A stretch of 43,765 nucleotides of DNA from Desulfobacteraceae bacterium (lineage in GTDB: Bacteria; Desulfobacterota; Desulfobacteria; Desulfobacterales; SURF-15). Location: contig QZKK01000006.1 in the NCBI GenBank assembly GCA_003599475.1, positions 1-43,765 of the forward strand, read 5' to 3'. The notes beneath the pieces are model-generated. The model saw nothing but the letters and a program-made list of their open reading frames with translations. It made no database searches and was not told the DNA's origin. Numbering within the stretch: position 1 is the stretch's first letter; the number at the start of each line of letters is the position of its first letter. Both the position numbers and the translations under genes were made by a program. Of this stretch, positions 40,658 through 43,765 are shown in pieces.

Positions 40658-41655
40658 ATTTGTTTATCGGAATTTGAATGAAAAAAAATGTTTCTCCTTG
40701 CCGCCGCCGCCATGGCTTTTTCCACATCCACCACAAGTGGACCGCCCGGCCCGATTCGAACGGAGGCTCGCTGTGGTTTTCGCAGCTCGATCTCCCGTTC
40801 CCCGTCCAGAGCCAGAACAGACGGAATTAACTGAATTTCGAATTGTTGTCGAATTCGCATGACCCTCTGGTGCTTGATGAAAACCCGCTGAACGATTCCC
40901 GGCGCAACCGGGGCCAGTACGGTACACTCCTTTCCTCCCAGTTCGAGATACAGCCCGGCAGGCGCCTCGGCAGAAACAGGGTGAAGCAGCCCGCCGATTG
41001 AAGAGATCCCGAGGCTGCCGGGTGCTGCGCGATTGAGAAAAATCTGGCGAACTTTTTTCATATCCCATACGGCGCGAGATCCGACAAACGATTCGTCGTA
41101 AACGGCTGCATCCACCAGTGCCATATCGACTGTCTTTCCATCCACGAGCACTTCCAGCCGGGTGGATCGATAGGTGCACTCCTTTAGGGGTATCTTCCCT
41201 TTTGCAATCAAGCCGGCGGCCAAGCCTGCAATGGTCCCTTCGATCATCGTCGGAAACACATTGTTGGTCCCGGTGGAAATAGGAAGGATCGGTACCCGGG
41301 CCGAACCTTTGGCGATGGCGCGGTTGGTTCCGTCGCCTCCCAGGCTGATGATGCATGCCGACCTTTTTTCAGCCATTTCCCTGGCGGCGAGGGTGGAATC
41401 CTCCTGCTCGCCCCGGATTCGGAAGGAGGTGGGGGTGAACCGGATTTCGATTCGGATCTGTTCGACAGCTCTTGCGACGATGCCGTAGGGATCCGGCATG
41501 AAAAAAACCTCCCTCACACGCAGGGCGGCAAGACCGGCAAGCACGCGGCGAACGATCCGCACCTTTTCCTCATTATCGAACGTGCTGCCGTGGGCCACCA
41601 GGCGGCGGATGTCTTTTCCGGATGCCGGGTTGGCGATAATGCCCACACTAGACAT
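40654..41655 (-). CDS. acoX: AcoX-like ATP-NAD kinase family protein
   Basis: A 333-residue protein with the NAD-kinase fold motif SLGGDGTNRAIAKG (about 103-116) and SVGIIANPASGKDIRR at the start. AcoX proteins, of unclear function, are encoded next to acetoin dehydrogenase genes, and here acoB and acoA lie directly upstream. The ATG at 41653-41655 has no Shine-Dalgarno site; a 49-base period-7 array (41655-41703) abuts it. A GTG three codons further in is an alternative, also without a clear ribosome site. Confidence 0.85.
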   Translation of the reverse strand: MSSVGIIANPASGKDIRRLVAHGSTFDNEEKVRIVRRVLAGLAALRVREVFFMPDPYGIVARAVEQIRIEIRFTPTSFRIRGEQEDSTLAAREMAEKRSACIISLGGDGTNRAIAKGSARVPILPISTGTNNVFPTMIEGTIAGLAAGLIAKGKIPLKECTYRSTRLEVLVDGKTVDMALVDAAVYDESFVGSRAVWDMKKVRQIFLNRAAPGSLGISSIGGLLHPVSAEAPAGLYLELGGKECTVLAPVAPGIVQRVFIKHQRVMRIRQQFEIQLIPSVLALDGEREIELRKPQRASVRIGPGGPLVVDVEKAMAAAARRNIFFHSNSDKQI

Positions 41656-41738
41656 TTTAGATTTTAAATTTTTGATTTTAGATTTCAGATTTCAGATTTC
41701 AGATTGATATCCTCTGCGTCTCTGCGCCTCTGCGGGAG
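41655..41738 (+). repeat. Period-7 and period-8 arrays filling the acoB-acoX gap
   Basis: Seven heptads TTTTAGA, TTTTAAA, TTTTTGA, TTTTAGA, TTTCAGA three times (41655-41703), then three octads CCTCTGCG, TCTCTGCG, CCTCTGCG (41711-41734) and GGAGAA. The heptads match the ligD array and the octads match 27301-27324. Together they occupy most of the 93-bp gap and reach the acoX start codon. Confidence 0.88.
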
Positions 41739-41748
41739 AAAGATCCGG

Positions 41749-42726
41749 TCAGCCCAGCATCACCTTCTTGACGGCATCGATGATGTCCTGTTCGCTGGGT
41801 ATAAATTTCTCTTCGAGGCTGGGTGAAAATGGAACCGGGCTGAAGGGTGCACCGATTCTCAGAATCGGAGCGTCGAGATAATCGAATGCCTTCTCGGCAA
41901 CCATTGCGGCGATTTCTGCTCCGGACCCTGCAAATTTGACCTCTTCGTGAACGATGATCAAACGATGGGTCTTCTTGACAGACTCCAATATGATTTCCTC
42001 ATCCAGAGGGGACAGGCTTCGGGGATCCACCACCTCAAGCGCGATGCCTTCTGCGGCAAGCTTCTCCGCAGCGTTCAACGCAAAGTGCACCATCCTTGCA
42101 GTCGCGACCACGGTCACATCCTTACCCGATCGTTTGATATCCCCCTTTCCGATCGGAATCCGGTATTCGCCCTCGGGCACTTCGCCCTTGATCCGGTAGA
42201 GGAGTTTATGTTCCAGAAAAACCACCGGGTTGTCGTCCCGGATGGAGGAGATCAAGAGCCCTTTTGCGTCCGCCGGAGTGCTGGGCATCACCACCTTCAA
42301 TCCGGGAACATGCATGAACCAGGATTCCAGCGATTGGGAATGCTGGGCGGCGCTCCCCCTGCCGGCACCGCACGCACTTCTCAAAACCATCGGAATCTTT
42401 ATTTTACCGCCGAACATGTAGCGCATCTTGGCCGCCTGATTGTAGAGCTGGTCCATGGCCACACCGATGAAATCGATATACATCAGCTCGGCGACGGGCC
42501 GCAGGCCGCAGGCCGCAGCCCCTACGGAGGATCCGACAATCGCGCTTTCCGCGATCGGGGTATCCCTGACCCGCTCTTTCCCGAATTGTTCCATGAGCCC
42601 CTTTGTAACACCGAAGACGTTTCCGTAAGTGCCCACATCCTCCCCGACGATATACACGTTTGGATCCCTTTGCATTTCGAGTCGAAGGGCATCTCTGATG
42701 GCTTCTGCAAAATTCATGGTCGGCAT
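41749..42726 (-). CDS. acoB: Acetoin dehydrogenase E1 beta subunit (or pyruvate dehydrogenase E1 beta)
   Basis: A 325-residue transketolase-like subunit beginning MNFAEAIRDALRLEM, with EDVGTYGNVFGVTKGL (about 26-41), RDTPIAESAIVGSSVGAAACGL (given here in part as RDTPIAESA, about 54-62) and HEEVKFAGSGAEIAA (about 260-274). E1 alpha/beta decarboxylate acetoin or a 2-oxo acid with thiamine diphosphate. The acoX neighbour favours acetoin. AAGGGGG lies before the first of two in-frame ATGs. It follows acoA by 15 bases. Confidence 0.92.
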   Translation of the reverse strand: MPTMNFAEAIRDALRLEMQRDPNVYIVGEDVGTYGNVFGVTKGLMEQFGKERVRDTPIAESAIVGSSVGAAACGLRPVAELMYIDFIGVAMDQLYNQAAKMRYMFGGKIKIPMVLRSACGAGRGSAAQHSQSLESWFMHVPGLKVVMPSTPADAKGLLISSIRDDNPVVFLEHKLLYRIKGEVPEGEYRIPIGKGDIKRSGKDVTVVATARMVHFALNAAEKLAAEGIALEVVDPRSLSPLDEEIILESVKKTHRLIIVHEEVKFAGSGAEIAAMVAEKAFDYLDAPILRIGAPFSPVPFSPSLEEKFIPSEQDIIDAVKKVMLG

Positions 42727-42741
42727 GAAAACATTCCCCCT

Positions 42742-43704
42742 TTATGCGTAAACGTCCGCAGTGATATCGGAAACGTCCGGATAGGGACTCTCCTCGGCAA
42801 ACCGGGCGCCCTCCTGAATCTCGGCATCGATGGTGTCACGGATGCCTTCCATCTGCTTTCGAGTGAGGACTTTCGTCTCGATCAGGCTTTTCTCGAGCCG
42901 GGGGATCGGATCCTTTTTCTTCCACTCCTCGACTTCATCCCTGCTCCGATAGGCCGTGCCCGGATCCCCCTCGGTATGCCCCCGATGCCGGTAGGTCTTG
43001 CACTCGAGCAGCGTGGGCCCAAGCCCTTTTCGGCCCCGGCGGACGGCCTCGGCGGCTGCTTCGTAAACGGCGATGACATCGTTTCCGTCGACCACCACCC
43101 CCGGCATGCCGTATGCCGAAGCCCTGTCTGCCACATCGGCGATGCACAAGGTGGCAGAGGTGCAGGCCGAAAGACCGTACATGTTGTTTTCGTTTACAAA
43201 AATTACCGGAAGTTTCCAGCAGGCGGCAAGATTCATGGCTTCATGGGTCGTCCCCTGGTTCGAAGCCCCGTCTCCGAAGAAACTGACCGCCACAGCATCC
43301 TGATTCCGATACTTGGCGGCGAGCGCGGCTCCGGCGGCCAGGGGAGGACCGCCGCCGACGATTCCGTTTGCCCCGAGAATGCCGAGGTCGATATCGGCAA
43401 TATGCATGGATCCGCCCTTCCCTTTGCAGTATCCGGTCTTTTTACCGAACAGCTCGGCGAGCATCCGCTTGATTTCACCCCCCTTTGCCAGCAAATGCCC
43501 GTGGCCCCGGTGCGTGCTGGTAATATAGTCTTCTTTTTTCAGGGCAGCGCATACGCCGGCTGCAACCGCTTCTTCGCCGATGTAAAGATGAACGACGCCG
43601 GGTATCTTGTTGGCGGCGAACAGTTCCGACACCTTGGTTTCAAACATCCGAATCTTCACCATGGTGGTGTAAATTTCGATCATTTTTTTCTTGGGAATCG
43701 ACAT
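42742..43704 (-). CDS. acoA: Acetoin dehydrogenase E1 alpha subunit (or pyruvate dehydrogenase E1 alpha)
   Basis: A 320-residue thiamine-diphosphate enzyme with STHRGHGHLLAKG (about 63-75), GSMHIADIDLGILGANGIVG (98-117) and the cofactor motif GDG at 144-146 running to NN at 173-174. With acoB it forms the E1 heterotetramer. GGAGGAG precedes the ATG at 43702-43704. It is first in the aco unit visible here; the promoter region, with an octad repeat, is cut by the window edge. E2 and E3 genes are not visible. Confidence 0.92.
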   Translation of the reverse strand: MSIPKKKMIEIYTTMVKIRMFETKVSELFAANKIPGVVHLYIGEEAVAAGVCAALKKEDYITSTHRGHGHLLAKGGEIKRMLAELFGKKTGYCKGKGGSMHIADIDLGILGANGIVGGGPPLAAGAALAAKYRNQDAVAVSFFGDGASNQGTTHEAMNLAACWKLPVIFVNENNMYGLSACTSATLCIADVADRASAYGMPGVVVDGNDVIAVYEAAAEAVRRGRKGLGPTLLECKTYRHRGHTEGDPGTAYRSRDEVEEWKKKDPIPRLEKSLIETKVLTRKQMEGIRDTIDAEIQEGARFAEESPYPDVSDITADVYA

Positions 43705-43720
43705 ACGATCTCCTCCTGCT

Positions 43721-43765
43721 TGGTTGAGTGGTCGATTGGTTGAGTTGTCAAATGGTTTGTTGATC
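43721..43765 (+). repeat. Period-8 array upstream of acoA, cut by the window edge
   Basis: TGGTTGAG, TGGTCGAT, TGGTTGAG, TTGTCAAA, TGGTTTGT, then TGATC: about five degenerate octads from 43721, beginning 16 bases upstream of the acoA start codon on the coding strand. It may continue beyond the window. Confidence 0.65.

Noticed and set aside
41947..43743. A 598-codon open frame on the plus strand
   Set aside because: It is the antisense shadow of acoA and acoB, which have clear cofactor motifs and ribosome sites; the plus-strand product has no family character.
1..43765. tRNA or rRNA genes
   Set aside because: No cloverleaf with GTTCRA-type T-loop and matching acceptor stem was found by eye; the GTTCGA-like matches at 24821-24855 belong to the heptad array.

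Overview
The window is bacterial chromosome of moderate GC content with dense, mostly well-spaced genes carrying good Shine-Dalgarno sites. The gene set (Bat/MoxR operon, LigD with two Ku proteins, two YihY/BrkB proteins, DUF3309, Pmp3, hemerythrin, acetoin dehydrogenase E1 genes, an archaeal-type RNA-processing pair) best fits a Gram-negative Desulfobacterota-like (former Deltaproteobacteria) organism. That assignment is inference. No rRNA, tRNA, CRISPR array, transposase or phage gene is visible.

Layout. (1) 34-5594, minus strand: an aerotolerance-type (Bat) operon with a small membrane protein, MoxR ATPase, DUF58 protein, BatD-like protein, VWA protein, TPR-like protein and a second VWA protein, tightly overlapping and running off the left edge. 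(2) 6210-8912, plus: a nucleotidyltransferase translationally coupled to a metallophosphoesterase, then an App1-like phosphatase that overlaps tail-to-tail with a 1098-residue AsmA-family protein (8857-12153, minus). (3) 12500-14585, plus: rtcA and an FAU-1/DUF402 RNA-binding protein, converging on a diacylglycerol-kinase-like gene. (4) 15861-24669: a block of envelope and stress genes around ligD, with YihY, Pmp3, hemerythrin, DUF3309, ligD, a CxxCxC mini-protein, a second YihY, an AI-2E family permease, and DUF883-like and DUF3618-like membrane-anchored helical proteins. (5) 25000-29969: SDR39U1-type epimerase, ExoD, SpoIIM-like, SIMPL-domain protein and two overlapping ku genes. (6) 30253-35747: TreZ, a DUF4142-PRC protein that appears frameshifted, a glycogen-debranching enzyme and a glycine-zipper lipoprotein. 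(7) 36024-40657: two small orphans, MtgA, MetY and a UPF0173 hydrolase. (8) 40654-43704, minus: acoA-acoB-acoX.

How the genes fit together. Blocks 4-6 combine a complete two-component non-homologous end-joining system with envelope-stress and glycogen/trehalose genes, which suggests survival of drying, osmotic shock or long stationary phase (inference). The rtcA/FAU-1 pair and the nucleotidyltransferase/phosphoesterase pair are candidates for nucleic-acid end processing.

The most unusual signal is not a gene. At least nine intergenic loci carry short tandem arrays with a strict 7-bp (sometimes 8-bp) period, usually 3-7 units. Each array has its own unit sequence, and different arrays are combined into composite modules, two of which share an inverted copy of about 87 bp lying 12 kb apart. 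Two arrays sit directly against the start codons of ligD and acoX, where no Shine-Dalgarno site is visible.
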